A stretch of DNA of 64,000 bases. Source: Chlamydiota bacterium. GTDB taxonomy: Bacteria; Chlamydiota; Chlamydiia; Chlamydiales; Rhabdochlamydiaceae. Each line of letters begins with the position of its first letter. Position 1 is the first letter of the stretch. Of the stretch, positions 16,753 to 25,938 are shown one piece after another. The notes under the pieces were generated by a model. The model saw only the letters and a list, made by a program, of their open reading frames with translations, did not search any database and was not told where the DNA came from. The stretch is taken from NCBI GenBank assembly GCA_013287985.1, contig JABDCT010000002.1, positions 62,001-126,000 of the forward strand, read 5' to 3'. A program made the translations under genes and the position numbers.

Positions 16753-16986
16753 CTAATTTTGGAGTGCTATTGCACTCTTGCTTTCCTTCATAAATAGATA
16801 GATAAATCCCGCTGCCCCCAGTACAAGAGCTATAGGGATCACCGCTATTCCATAAAGAAGCGCCTGAGAGGAATTTGGGCCCCCCATGTGCTGTATGACG
16901 CCCCCCATGATGAAGTGGAATGCATAGCCGAACGTCATGATGATCATGTTTGCAACAGCAGTTGTCAACCCGGCAACGCTATCCAC
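16753..16986 (-). pseudogene. C-terminal remnant of an MFS transporter
   Basis: A 77-codon frame encoding two hydrophobic helices and the short basic/acidic end typical of the last two membrane spans of a major facilitator transporter (GYAFHFIMGGVIQHMGG, ALVLGAAGFIYLFMKES). A complete MFS protein is about 400 aa, so the rest is gone. It begins with GTG directly after, and in the same frame as, the stop codon of the ABC gene, which marks a deletion or recombination junction. It has no ribosome site of its own and is unlikely to be functional. Confidence 0.65.
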
Positions 16987-18735
16987 TTATTCATTTATGT
17001 CTTCAATTCTTAATTGCATATTGTATAGATTTGCATACTTCCCATTAGCTGCAATTAGTTCTTTATGAGTTCCTTGCTCTTCGATCCCTTTATCAGTAAG
17101 CACTAAAATTCTCTTGGCATTTCGTATGGTTGAAAGACGATGTGCAATGACAATCGTAGTGCGGTTTATTATTAATTTTTCTAAAGCATTTTGCACGGCT
17201 TTCTCGCTTTCATTATCGAGTGAACTGGTTGCCTCATCAAAGATGATAATGGGAGGATTTTTTAGGAAAACTCGCGCTACGCTGAGGCGTTGCTTCTGAC
17301 CACCTGATAATTTTACACCACGTTGTCCAATATCTGTACCGTACCCATTGGGTAGTGACATAATGAATTCGTGAGCATTTGCCTGTTTAGCAGCTGAAAC
17401 AACTTCATCTTCTGTAGCCTTTAGGTTGCCATAGCGAATGTTGTCCAAGACTGTCCCAGCAAATAGATACACATCTTGCTGAACAAGTCCTATGTGCTTT
17501 CTTAAGGATTCAAGAGTGATAGTTCCAATCTCTTTGCTATCAATGAATATTTCGCCTGCGCTGACCTCGTAAAATCTCGGAATTAGAGAGCAAAGAGTTG
17601 TTTTACCAACTCCTGAAGGTCCAACTAAAGCCACATATTCTCCTGCTTTTACGGTTAGCGAGAGATTTTTTAGCACATGGTCATAGCCTTCTCGATACTT
17701 AAAGCTGACATTTTTAAACTCTATATTTCCTTGTACTCGAGACAGTTCTGTAGCGTTGATGTTATTCTTTATGTCTGGCTTCGTTTCTAACGCTTCCATG
17801 AATCGATTAAAGCCCGAAACTCCTTCCTGATAGAGTCTAACGAAGTTACCCAACCGTTGTATGGGTTCAATCAAAATGACGACATAGAGCAAAAATGTCA
17901 GCAAGTCTGCTAAATCCAAGGATATTTTGACGATGCTGATTGCACCAAAGATAACAACAGCAATCGTCATGAGTTGAGTGAGGGTAACTAAGCCATCATA
18001 AAAATAAGCTTCATTTTTATAGCCTTCTCGTCTGCTTTCAACAAAACGATTATTTTCGTAATGAAATTTCTTGGTTTCAACAGCTTCATTGGTGAAAGAT
18101 TGGACTACTCTGATGCCTGAGAGAGTATCTTCGACCTGAGCATTGATATCACCGATTCTATCTCTACTCTTTCGTAAGGCACCGTACATTTTTCTGCTAA
18201 AGTAAAACCCATACACAGCCATAATCGGAATGAAAAGAAGAGATAAAAGAGCTAATTTTACATTGATATTCATCAAAATGACAAAGGCACCAATAAAATT
18301 TAGTAGGGAGATGACGATATCTTCAGGTCCATGATGATATAATTCAGCAAGATCAAACGTATCATGAGAGATGCGTGTCATGAGCTGACTAGTTCGGTGA
18401 TCGTCATAAAATTTGAAGGAAAGCTTTTGATAATGCTCAAACAGCTCGTTGCGCATGTCTTTTTCCATTAAAGCACCCATCACATGGCCTTTATAGTCCA
18501 CAAAAGCACGGGCAATAGCGTGAATGGCTACCAAAGCAAGCATAACACCGCCCATGATGTAAATCTGGTTAAGTGCATCAGGGGAATGCGCTTCTAAATT
18601 TTTAGTGATATATCTGATACATAGAGGGATTGCGAGGACAGTTGCAGATACAATAACCGCACATGCCATATCTGCATAAAATAGACCTAAATATGGCTTG
18701 TAGTATGAGAAAAACTTTTTAACTCGTGGGCTCAT
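16987..18735 (-). CDS. ABC exporter, fused permease-ATPase (MsbA-like)
   Basis: A 582-aa half-transporter with six membrane helices in residues ~1-310 followed by an ABC ATPase. GPSGVGKTT (Walker A), LSGGQKQR (signature) and IIIFDEATSSLD (Walker B) are intact, and AHRLSTI carries the switch histidine. It works as a dimer and exports lipid or drug-like substrates; lipid A flippase activity is possible but multidrug export is equally likely. Starts in an ATGA overlap with the GNAT gene upstream, so both are translationally coupled. Confidence 0.88.
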   Translation of the reverse strand: MSPRVKKFFSYYKPYLGLFYADMACAVIVSATVLAIPLCIRYITKNLEAHSPDALNQIYIMGGVMLALVAIHAIARAFVDYKGHVMGALMEKDMRNELFEHYQKLSFKFYDDHRTSQLMTRISHDTFDLAELYHHGPEDIVISLLNFIGAFVILMNINVKLALLSLLFIPIMAVYGFYFSRKMYGALRKSRDRIGDINAQVEDTLSGIRVVQSFTNEAVETKKFHYENNRFVESRREGYKNEAYFYDGLVTLTQLMTIAVVIFGAISIVKISLDLADLLTFLLYVVILIEPIQRLGNFVRLYQEGVSGFNRFMEALETKPDIKNNINATELSRVQGNIEFKNVSFKYREGYDHVLKNLSLTVKAGEYVALVGPSGVGKTTLCSLIPRFYEVSAGEIFIDSKEIGTITLESLRKHIGLVQQDVYLFAGTVLDNIRYGNLKATEDEVVSAAKQANAHEFIMSLPNGYGTDIGQRGVKLSGGQKQRLSVARVFLKNPPIIIFDEATSSLDNESEKAVQNALEKLIINRTTIVIAHRLSTIRNAKRILVLTDKGIEEQGTHKELIAANGKYANLYNMQLRIEDINE

Positions 18736-19319
18736 GACTTTCCCTCATTTACCTTATGGTTCATAACACCATGCTTCGTTTGCCATTCGTTTAGCTTAAG
18801 TCGATAAAGAACATGTCTTCTTAAAGCGTGTCCTTCAGGCAGTTTGGGATGGTCGAAGTCATCGTTTGAGTCATGATGCATGCCAATTTTCTCCATAACT
18901 TGTCTTGAGCGCATATTTTTCACGGTAGTAAAAGAAACGATCTCTTCTAGGTTAAGCGTTTCAAAGCCATATTCCAATGCAGCTTGAGCTCCTTCGGTTG
19001 CATATCCTTTGCCCCAATAATCAAAAGCAAGTCTCCATCCGATTTCAACCGCAGGTGTAAAATGAGCTTGAAAATGGACATCTTCCAATCCAATCATTCC
19101 AATGAACTCACCTGTCTCAATTAAAGAAGCAGCCCAGAATCCCCAACCACATTTTTCGATATGGTTTGACATGAGTTTTACGGATGCATCACTCTCATGG
19201 CGGCTTAAAGTTCCGGGAAAATATTCTCTAACTCGTGGATCGGCATTTAGCTTAGCAAAAGGCTCTAAATCAGCTTCTTGCCAAGGGCGTAAAATTAATC
19301 GTTTAGTTCTAACTGTCAT
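18732..19319 (-). CDS. GNAT acetyltransferase, RimJ/RimL-like
   Basis: A 195-aa acetyltransferase of the RimJ/RimL branch. TKRLILRPWQEADLEPFAKL is the usual N-terminus, GWRLAFDYWGKGYATEGAQA the acetyl-CoA loop, and MRSRQVMEKIGM the C-terminal motif. ATG 19319 is preferred over a TTG 18 bp earlier. Such enzymes acetylate protein N-termini, antibiotics or small amines; target unknown. Coupled to the ABC exporter, which hints at a shared detoxification or export role (inference). Confidence 0.82.
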   Translation of the reverse strand: MTVRTKRLILRPWQEADLEPFAKLNADPRVREYFPGTLSRHESDASVKLMSNHIEKCGWGFWAASLIETGEFIGMIGLEDVHFQAHFTPAVEIGWRLAFDYWGKGYATEGAQAALEYGFETLNLEEIVSFTTVKNMRSRQVMEKIGMHHDSNDDFDHPKLPEGHALRRHVLYRLKLNEWQTKHGVMNHKVNEGKS

Positions 19320-19421
19320 GGCAGGGGTATGTTGCAAATCGCAAAAGGGGTGTATAAAAGTTCCGACAAAAATGTCTTTCTTGTTGAGAAAAATGACTGT
19401 TAGCTAACAGCTTAAGTAAAA

Positions 19422-19495
19422 TGGGGCAACCTGGACTTGAACCAGGGACCTACGGGTTATGAGTCCGCTGCTCTAACCGACTGAGCTATTGCCCC
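19422..19495 (-). tRNA. tRNA with CAT anticodon (Met or Ile2)
   Basis: Reads GGGGCAATAGCTCAGTCGG at the 5' end. It has a 7-bp acceptor stem (GGGGCAA/TTGCCCC), D-arm GCTC/GAGC, anticodon loop CTCATAA and a T-arm with GTTCAAG. Anticodon CAT fits elongator Met, or Ile if the C is lysidine-modified. The acceptor starts with a G-C pair and the D-loop is of elongator type, so it is not initiator. A31-C39 in the anticodon stem is unpaired. CCA is not encoded. Confidence 0.93.
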
Positions 19496-19574
19496 ACAGG
19501 GATATTAATTTAAAGTACTGTCTTCTGAGAATCAAGCTTTTCCATAAATAGCCCCCTTTGTTATAGGAAAGTTT

Positions 19575-20774
19575 ATGAAGATCTGGGGATTGTCACTGCT
19601 CTGCTGTATTTCGCTCTTTGCCGAAGAGGGGGTGGATGATGGGCTCATTGCCGACTCATCGCATGTGTTCCTTTCGAGTAGGGGAGAAAGCATCCCCGAT
19701 AAGCATATTGTGGACAATACCGATCACTACCTGGAAGGCTACCTCCAGGCGCTCGTCGATATGCACTTCTACGAGAGCCAGGTCATCGTCGTGGTTAAAG
19801 ACCACATCGTCTATCTCTATAATTTACCTCACAACGAGATGCTCTCCAATTCGATTGTCTCATTTGTCAAGGACATCCCCGGTGTATGCGAAGTCAAAGA
19901 AATGCAAGGCTTTACCTGCGAGGATGAAGAGAAGCGTAAGAGATATGTCGAACAGCCTTGTGTAGATGGAATCTGGTTCCCTCAGTCTACCGTTCTGTTT
20001 GCACCATTAATTGCTAACCCGCGCGTCATCAACTACTCCGCTGCTTATAGGGCGGGGGATAGGGTCGTCGGACGCAAGGCGATTGCAGTGTCTTTGGGGG
20101 ATGACTTCCCGATTTTTAGATGGCGCAATGTGTTCCGCTGGTGCGGAGATATGCAGATCGGTATCGAAGCATGCGTCTGGGCTTTGTTTAATTTCGACCA
20201 CGTGCCTCATAAGGATGGCACCTATTGCGAGCTGTTCAATACGGACTATTACCTGGGCTTCCCGCTCACTTATGCGGTAGATCGCTGGTCGTATAGGTTG
20301 AGGGTCTATCACATTTCGAGCCACTTGGGCGATGAGTTCATCTGTAACCGCCACCACTATGTACATGATCGGGTCAATCCGAGCTTCGAAGCGGTCGATT
20401 TATTTGTTTCCTATCAGTTTTCGAAGAATTTGCGGGCATATCTTGGACCTGGAATTATATTCCATAGCGACCAGTCTTTCCCTATGAAGACTTTCTACGT
20501 CGAGTATGGCGCTGAACTGCGTATTTTAGGCCATTGCATCAATTACCATAGACTCTATGGAACGCCCTTCTTGGCGATCGATATCCAGAACTGGCAGGTG
20601 CGCGATTGGGGCTTCGACTTCACTGTGAAAGGGGGGTATGAGATCAGCAAGCTGGCCGGCATCGGCCGCAAGATGCGTATCTATGCATCGTATCACCACG
20701 GCTATTCCTACGAGGGGCAGTTCTTCAAAGAACGCACCCAATATGGGGAATTCGGCTTCTCTTGGGGCTTCTAG
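19575..20774 (+). CDS. BON + DUF1207 outer membrane protein
   Basis: A 399-aa exported protein with a signal peptide (MKIWGLSLLCCISLFAEE). Residues about 50-110 resemble a BON domain (VIVVVKDHIVYLYNLPHNE, DIPGVCEVKEM). The remainder fits DUF1207: LIANPRVINYSAAYR, DFPIFRW, GIEACVWALF, YYLGFPLTYAVDRWSYRLR, YHISSHLGDEF. The C-terminal end is GEFGFSWGF with a terminal Phe, as in beta-barrels. DUF1207 proteins are barrel-like and uncharacterised. AGGAAAG precedes the ATG. Ends at a palindromic terminator shared with the convergent gene. Confidence 0.75.
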   Translation: MKIWGLSLLCCISLFAEEGVDDGLIADSSHVFLSSRGESIPDKHIVDNTDHYLEGYLQALVDMHFYESQVIVVVKDHIVYLYNLPHNEMLSNSIVSFVKDIPGVCEVKEMQGFTCEDEEKRKRYVEQPCVDGIWFPQSTVLFAPLIANPRVINYSAAYRAGDRVVGRKAIAVSLGDDFPIFRWRNVFRWCGDMQIGIEACVWALFNFDHVPHKDGTYCELFNTDYYLGFPLTYAVDRWSYRLRVYHISSHLGDEFICNRHHYVHDRVNPSFEAVDLFVSYQFSKNLRAYLGPGIIFHSDQSFPMKTFYVEYGAELRILGHCINYHRLYGTPFLAIDIQNWQVRDWGFDFTVKGGYEISKLAGIGRKMRIYASYHHGYSYEGQFFKERTQYGEFGFSWGF

Positions 20775-20785
20775 AAAAATTATAT

Positions 20786-20842
20786 AACAGGATATTAGGA
20801 TAGGCAGGATAAGAAATATCCTGACCATCCTAATATCCTGTT
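20786..20842. terminator. Palindromic terminator, dispersed repeat family B (copy 1)
   Basis: AACAGGATATTAGGAT pairs with ATCCTAATATCCTGTT over 16 bp, with a further inner CAGGATA/TATCCTG pair. It lies between two convergent genes, so it can terminate both. The layout of three AGGAT blocks spaced 8 and 9 nt apart is repeated at 58087-58150. Confidence 0.75.
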
Positions 20843-20848
20843 AATATT

Positions 20849-22960
20849 CTATTCTACTACAACAAATCCATCTTTGTGGACGGGAGCTTGCCTGCCGATC
20901 GGTAGCGTGCCTGTAAAAAACTGCTCGTAGACTTTTAAGCCTTGGGAGGCGCTCTGGACGCAGTAGAGGCAGTTGCTCACCCATTCGGAGCCTGAGATGG
21001 TCCCCGAAGCGAGATTGCACTGGAAGTTGCTGGTGATCTTCTGGCGCCAGTAGTCAGGGCTGCCGAAGAGAAGAATGGGCGTAATGGGGAGCATGCCGCC
21101 TACTTTGCGGCGCACTTCTTCTAGCCCGAATTCAAAATCCGTGCCAATGCCGCCCATGAGAAAGATGGGGAAGTCGAGGTTGAACTCGGCCTGGCGCTCG
21201 ACGAGGCGGTCGAGGCGGTAGGTCATTTTGGCGTCGATGTAGGGGTTCGTCTCCTGCTCATGGACCATCTGGCCAGGCGTTCCACTAAAATCGACGATGT
21301 TGGCGCAGGAGAGCACGTGGACTTTTTTAGCCACGCGGTTGCCCACTTCCATCACGCCGGGACCGCCGCCGGTGATGAGAGCGATAGGCGTGTCTTTTCC
21401 GAGAAGGGGATGGCGCATACTCTTGCGGAGAGTCAGGAGTCCTTCGAGAAGTTTGGTCAGCTGCTCCTCGAAATGTCCTTCGATCAGGTTCGAGCCATAG
21501 ATCCCAAAGGCGGTTGCTTTAATGAAATCATCGATTTTGTCGAGAGGGACGAACATGCCCGTGTCTTTGTTGGGCTTCGGGACGTATTTGAGAAGCTTGC
21601 CGCTGCCCTTGTCGACCCAATAGACGGGTATCGCAAATTTGGCGAGGTCGAGGAGCATGGCGCGGTCCTCGTGCGAAAAGTAGTCGCCGTAGGATTGTGA
21701 GGGGTATTGGAAGTAGATCGCTTTGAGCGAGGTGTGGACGATGTCGCCGAGCAGGAGCTTTTTCATGAGAGGGGAGGGGAGATAGCGCGAAAAGAGCACG
21801 CCTTCGGAGACGATCAGCCCGTTTTCGATCGCTTTGAGGAAGGGGTAGGAGGGCTGCTGCTCAATATAGCGCTGGACGAGCTGGGCTTGGCGTTCGGGAT
21901 GGATCAGGCCGGGGAGTTCGCTCGTGTGCACTTCGCGCGCGATCCAGTCGCTCGTGGTCAGGTTGAGCATCTGCTCGCCTTTGACGATGAAGATGGCGCT
22001 GCGGGCGTTGGGAGCGGTGTCAAAGGCTTTGAAAACGGCGTTGGGATCATCGAGGGCGTTTTGCAGCTGGTCGCGGTCGGCGATGAAGACGTGTTCGCGG
22101 TGGGGCTCGAGGGTGTAGAACTCGAGCGGGATGTCTTGTAGCTCATTCTCCGACTCGCCATAGAGCTCGTACACATCGCCCGATGCGCGCGTCTCCGGTT
22201 CTAGCACGCTAGCAGAGGTGTGGTAGAAGCCGGCGGGGAGAAGCTCTTGAACGACTCTGCCGAATACAGTGCGGATGTGCAGGGGCAGCGTGCGCACGAG
22301 GAGCAGCTCGTTTTTGTGGACGGTGCGCGGCGCTCCAGGGACCCACTCCTGATGCAGGGCGAGAAGAGAGCGGATTTTTAAAGAGGGGTCTTTAAGCGCT
22401 TTGGCTATTGTGGGGAGGAGGCCCTCGATATTCTGGTTATATTTGAGCACGCCTTCGCGCAGAGATAGGTAGGCGACCGTGTGGCCGTCGGCTCTTTCGA
22501 GGATCAGGTCTTTGCTGCCTTGTAAACCGCCGAGCGAGAGAAGCGGGAGTCCATCGCGGTCGCTTCTGCCAAACATGCGGAAGAGATAGTCGGGATCGCG
22601 TACGCGCCGTCTGGGATCGGCGGAAAAGAGCTTGCCGATGAAAGCGCCTTCGGAGATGAGCGCGAGCATTTTTTTCCCGACCTCTCCAATACTGGTGAGA
22701 GAAACTTGGACATAGGCGGAGTTGGTGCGCAGATCAAGCTCATAGTCTGTGGTTGTTCCATTGACCCCAAGCTGAGCAAGCGTGCTTTTTAAATTGAAAA
22801 AGGTGTCTTTGCGATCGATTTTATAGCCGACGAAGGCGGGAGAGATATTATCGATGCGCACGATCACATCTTTTTTCTCTGGGGTGGATTGGACAATCTT
22901 GGTGACGATCCCATCGGGTGTGATCAAGTCAAAATGGTCTGAGGTGAGATAGCTCTCCAT
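20849..22960 (-). CDS. Large conserved chlamydial protein with LOG-like C-terminal domain
   Basis: A 703-aa protein. The C-terminal ~200 residues have the Rossmann pattern of LOG/lysine decarboxylase-like proteins: ALITGGGPGVMEVGNRVA and FLMGGIGTDFEFGLEEVRR, in place of the usual PGGxGTxxE. The N-terminal 450 residues are not recognised. From memory, C. trachomatis has a hypothetical of similar size next to its MYG1 and HIT genes; the same neighbourhood here supports orthology. A nucleotide-processing role is possible but unproven. Divergent from the MYG1 gene across ~94 bp. Confidence 0.7.
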   Translation of the reverse strand: MESYLTSDHFDLITPDGIVTKIVQSTPEKKDVIVRIDNISPAFVGYKIDRKDTFFNLKSTLAQLGVNGTTTDYELDLRTNSAYVQVSLTSIGEVGKKMLALISEGAFIGKLFSADPRRRVRDPDYLFRMFGRSDRDGLPLLSLGGLQGSKDLILERADGHTVAYLSLREGVLKYNQNIEGLLPTIAKALKDPSLKIRSLLALHQEWVPGAPRTVHKNELLLVRTLPLHIRTVFGRVVQELLPAGFYHTSASVLEPETRASGDVYELYGESENELQDIPLEFYTLEPHREHVFIADRDQLQNALDDPNAVFKAFDTAPNARSAIFIVKGEQMLNLTTSDWIAREVHTSELPGLIHPERQAQLVQRYIEQQPSYPFLKAIENGLIVSEGVLFSRYLPSPLMKKLLLGDIVHTSLKAIYFQYPSQSYGDYFSHEDRAMLLDLAKFAIPVYWVDKGSGKLLKYVPKPNKDTGMFVPLDKIDDFIKATAFGIYGSNLIEGHFEEQLTKLLEGLLTLRKSMRHPLLGKDTPIALITGGGPGVMEVGNRVAKKVHVLSCANIVDFSGTPGQMVHEQETNPYIDAKMTYRLDRLVERQAEFNLDFPIFLMGGIGTDFEFGLEEVRRKVGGMLPITPILLFGSPDYWRQKITSNFQCNLASGTISGSEWVSNCLYCVQSASQGLKVYEQFFTGTLPIGRQAPVHKDGFVVVE

Positions 22961-23054
22961 AGGCCCACATTATGCGTTTAATCTTCCGATGTCAATGTTT
23001 AGACTTGATCAATACGCTCCGCTTTTCTAAAATTTATCGTTTTTGGGTAAGCAG

Positions 23055-23915
23055 ATGATAGTCAGAAGCTTTGGCACTCACGATGGTAGCTTCCACGCCG
23101 ATGAGGTTTCCGCATGTGCTCTACTCTTGGTATTCGATCTCATCGATCCCAAAAAAATCGTCCGCACGCGGGATAGCTCTCTTCTCGAAGAGTGCGAATA
23201 TGTCTGTGATGTGGGAGGGATTTACGATCCCGGTCTGAAGCGCTTTGACCACCATCAAGTCGAATACGGCGGCGAACTTTCAAGCGCCGGCATGGTATGG
23301 CGCTATCTTTTGGACCAGGGCCTAATTGATGAGGCTACTTTTCATTATGTCAACCGCGCGATCATCATCGGCATCGATGCTCATGACAATGGCCGCGTGC
23401 TTCAACCCGAGGGTGTGACTACCTTTTCGCATATCATTGCCAATTTTGTTCCTATCACCTACGATGCGCCTGAAGAGGAGCAGACTGCGGCCTTTATGCA
23501 GGCCCTCGATTTTGTTGTCGGGCACTTCCGCAGACTGCTAGAACGCTTGGATTATATCCGCGCATGCAAAGACAAGGTCGCCGCTGCTATGGCTCCTCAT
23601 CTGCGCTATCTGATTTTTGCAGAGCCGCTACCGTGGCAGGAGAACTTTTTCGATCTAGGCGGCGAAAGCCACCCCGCGCTTTTTGTAGTGATGCCCTCTG
23701 GGGGCCACTGGAAGCTGCGCGGCATCCCGCCGACACGGGAAAATCGCATGCAGGTGCGCAAGCCGCTGCCGCTTAGCTGGGCCGGTCTGCGCGATGAAGA
23801 GTTACAACGCGCCACAGGCATCAAGGGCGCGATTTTTTGCCACAAGGGGAGATTTATCTCTGTGTGGGAAACAAAAGAAGATGCGATGAAAGCTTTGGAA
23901 ATGGTTCTTAAATGA
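23055..23915 (+). CDS. MYG1 family metal-dependent hydrolase (UPF0160)
   Basis: A 286-aa MYG1-family protein, a DHH-like phosphoesterase fold; eukaryotic MYG1 is a 3'-5' RNA exonuclease. The HDGSFHADEVSACALL N-terminal motif, the CDVGGIYDP strand and the RFDHHQVEY motif hold the likely metal ligands. ATG 23055 is preferred over TTG 23043. It overlaps the HIT gene by ATGA, so the two are coupled; they sit next to each other in Chlamydia as well. Confidence 0.87.
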   Translation: MIVRSFGTHDGSFHADEVSACALLLVFDLIDPKKIVRTRDSSLLEECEYVCDVGGIYDPGLKRFDHHQVEYGGELSSAGMVWRYLLDQGLIDEATFHYVNRAIIIGIDAHDNGRVLQPEGVTTFSHIIANFVPITYDAPEEEQTAAFMQALDFVVGHFRRLLERLDYIRACKDKVAAAMAPHLRYLIFAEPLPWQENFFDLGGESHPALFVVMPSGGHWKLRGIPPTRENRMQVRKPLPLSWAGLRDEELQRATGIKGAIFCHKGRFISVWETKEDAMKALEMVLK

Positions 23916-24247
23916 CCAGCATATTTGGAAAAATCATAAAAGGGCAGCTTCCCTGCAAAAAAGTGTTCGAAAACGAGCATGTGATCGCCTTTGAAGATAT
24001 CGCTCCAGTAGCTCCTGTGCACATTTTGATCGTCCCCAAGAAGGAAATCGAGAATCTGCAGGCCATGCTCCCCGAAGACTATTATCTTTTAGGCGAAGTG
24101 GTGAGAGTGGCACAAGCCCTCGCTGAGGAATTTGAGATCACCGATGGCTATCGGCTCCTGACAAATAGCGGAAGCGAAGCGGGCCAAACGATCTTCCACC
24201 TCCATTTTCACTTGATCGGAGGGCGCCGTCTGTCGCACTTGGGTTAA
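23912..24247 (+). CDS. HIT family nucleotide hydrolase
   Basis: A 111-aa histidine triad protein (HINT branch). The H96-L-H98-F-H100 triad followed by LIGGR is intact, as is the SIFGKIIKGQLPCKKV N-terminus with APVHILIVPKK. HINT proteins cleave nucleoside phosphoramidates and AMP-lysine. Length matches the family. The start overlaps the MYG1 stop and its stop overlaps the next start by 1 bp, so it is embedded in one operon. Confidence 0.93.
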   Translation: MTSIFGKIIKGQLPCKKVFENEHVIAFEDIAPVAPVHILIVPKKEIENLQAMLPEDYYLLGEVVRVAQALAEEFEITDGYRLLTNSGSEAGQTIFHLHFHLIGGRRLSHLG

Positions 24248-25938
24248 TGCTGGGGATTTTTGTAGCTGCTGTATTGTCGCTTTCTCCTGACGAGATGGCC
24301 GCTAAAAAGGTCTACTCTCATCTCATGATCGAAGACAGCGCGTCTGCTGTAGAAACGGCGCGCGCTGCATATGCCACTCACCCCCAATCTAAAGCCGTAC
24401 GCCTCTCTCTGATCCATGCGCTCTGCGCGAGGGGACAGGAGATCGATGCCCTGCGGGAATGGCACAAGGCGGTCTCTGAAGATGAGACGCTGCTAAAGGA
24501 CCGCGCTGCTCTCGAGATGCTCGCCTGGAGCGTGCTCAACAAAGGCGAAATGGCGGGGCCTCTGCCCATTCGTTTGAGCGCCCTTGTCGGAGCGGCTCTT
24601 ACGCGCGATGCCAAAGCTATCCCTCTTCTCATCGATCAGCTGCGCAGCAGTAATGCGATTCTGCGCTCGGTTGCGGTCACGCTCGCAGCCGGTTACGGCG
24701 ACCAGCCGCTCCAAGACGAGCTCTCCCGCCTTTTGCGCGATGAGAAGGTCTGGTATGTGCGTCTCGAAGTCATTAAAGCCGTCGGCAAGCTGCGCATGAA
24801 GGAGCATAAAGAGCGCCTCCAAGAGATCATTGCACATCCTAAGACGCTTCCTGAAGAGCGTGTGGCCGCCCTGGTCTCGCTCGTCAATATGTATGAAGGG
24901 ATCGGCCAAGAGGAGTTTCAGGCTCTCATCACCAGCAACCGTGCGGCGATGCGCGAGCTCGCCTGCGAGGTGGTAGGGTTTTTTGAGCTCAAAGAAGAGG
25001 CAAAGAAGCTCCAGCCACTACTACGCGATCCGCACCCACTTGTGCGCGCCTCCGCACTCAACACGCTCACTCTGCTCGGAATGACCGACCCCATGGCGAC
25101 GAAACTGCTCGAAGATCCCGCCCCCGAGGTTGCATTAAGCGCTGCGCGCATGCTCCTTATTTCTGGAAGAGCCAAGGGAGGCGAGCGCCTAGCTGCATGG
25201 ATTACGGGAGGAGAGCCCAAATGGCGCAGACAAGCCGCTGCGGTACTTGCCTCAACGGGTAAGAAAGGCGTCCCGTTGATGCGCCGTATGATCGTCGAAT
25301 CCTCCGACCCGTTTGTGCGCGTGAATTTAGCCCTTGGCCTCATTGGCCAGCGCGATAGCGTTGAACGCTCATGCCAAGTCTTGGACAACGCACTACGCGA
25401 TGAGGGGATGTGGATGTGGCAGCAGCTACCCGGCAGTCCCTTTCGCTCGCTTGCACCCAGCGAAGTGCGCCACTCTGTGGAAATGCCCAACATGCCCGTT
25501 GCCGTCGACCAGATGACGCGCCTTGAAATCCTCTCCATCCTCTGCATGCTCGAATACCCGCGCGCATTAGAAGCGGTGAAAGGCTTTTTGCAGGAGCACC
25601 AGTGGGGTGTAACGGGAGCAGCTGCGGTCACGCTCCTCCGTGAAGGAGATGAAGACTCGGTCCATGTAGTGCGCAGGCTTTTAAAAGATCCCGATGAGAA
25701 GGTGCGGATCCAGGCGGCGCTTATTCTCTCGCTGATTGGCAGCGACGAAGAGGCGCTAAAAGTCCTCAAAGACGCTTACCAGACGGTGGGCCGCCCTCTC
25801 AAGATCCAGATCCTGGAAGCGCTCACGCATGTGGGCGATCCGGAGATGATCCCCTTTTTGATCAACGTGCTCAATGAGCCCTTCCAGATCATGCGCGTGA
25901 TCGCCGCCTCCGCAATCATCCAATGTATCTACCACTGA
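24247..25938 (+). CDS. HEAT-repeat protein, 563 aa
   Basis: An all-helical protein made of HEAT/armadillo-like repeats (for example RDEKVWYVRLEVIKAVGKL, RDPHPLVRASALNTLTLLG, KDPDEKVRIQAALILSLIG), with a TPR-like section near residues 30-90. A short hydrophobic N-terminus (LGIFVAAVLSLS) may be a signal peptide. HEAT proteins are scaffolds; partner unknown. The repeat count is best set by a profile search. It runs in the MYG1-HIT operon and its stop overlaps the peptidase start as TGATG. Confidence 0.8.
   Translation: MLGIFVAAVLSLSPDEMAAKKVYSHLMIEDSASAVETARAAYATHPQSKAVRLSLIHALCARGQEIDALREWHKAVSEDETLLKDRAALEMLAWSVLNKGEMAGPLPIRLSALVGAALTRDAKAIPLLIDQLRSSNAILRSVAVTLAAGYGDQPLQDELSRLLRDEKVWYVRLEVIKAVGKLRMKEHKERLQEIIAHPKTLPEERVAALVSLVNMYEGIGQEEFQALITSNRAAMRELACEVVGFFELKEEAKKLQPLLRDPHPLVRASALNTLTLLGMTDPMATKLLEDPAPEVALSAARMLLISGRAKGGERLAAWITGGEPKWRRQAAAVLASTGKKGVPLMRRMIVESSDPFVRVNLALGLIGQRDSVERSCQVLDNALRDEGMWMWQQLPGSPFRSLAPSEVRHSVEMPNMPVAVDQMTRLEILSILCMLEYPRALEAVKGFLQEHQWGVTGAAAVTLLREGDEDSVHVVRRLLKDPDEKVRIQAALILSLIGSDEEALKVLKDAYQTVGRPLKIQILEALTHVGDPEMIPFLINVLNEPFQIMRVIAASAIIQCIYH

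Noticed and set aside
20786-20842. CRISPR-like repeat unit because of the repeated AGGAT blocks
   Set aside because: The blocks are 8-9 nt apart inside one palindrome, without spacers or cas genes; nothing in the window resembles a CRISPR array.
21260-22141. Plus-strand frames opposite the LOG-like gene
   Set aside because: Antisense shadows of a long gene, with no motifs or starts supported by ribosome sites.
24918-25769. 283-codon minus-strand frame in the HEAT-repeat gene
   Set aside because: Ser/Arg-rich translation without motif, antisense to clear HEAT repeats.
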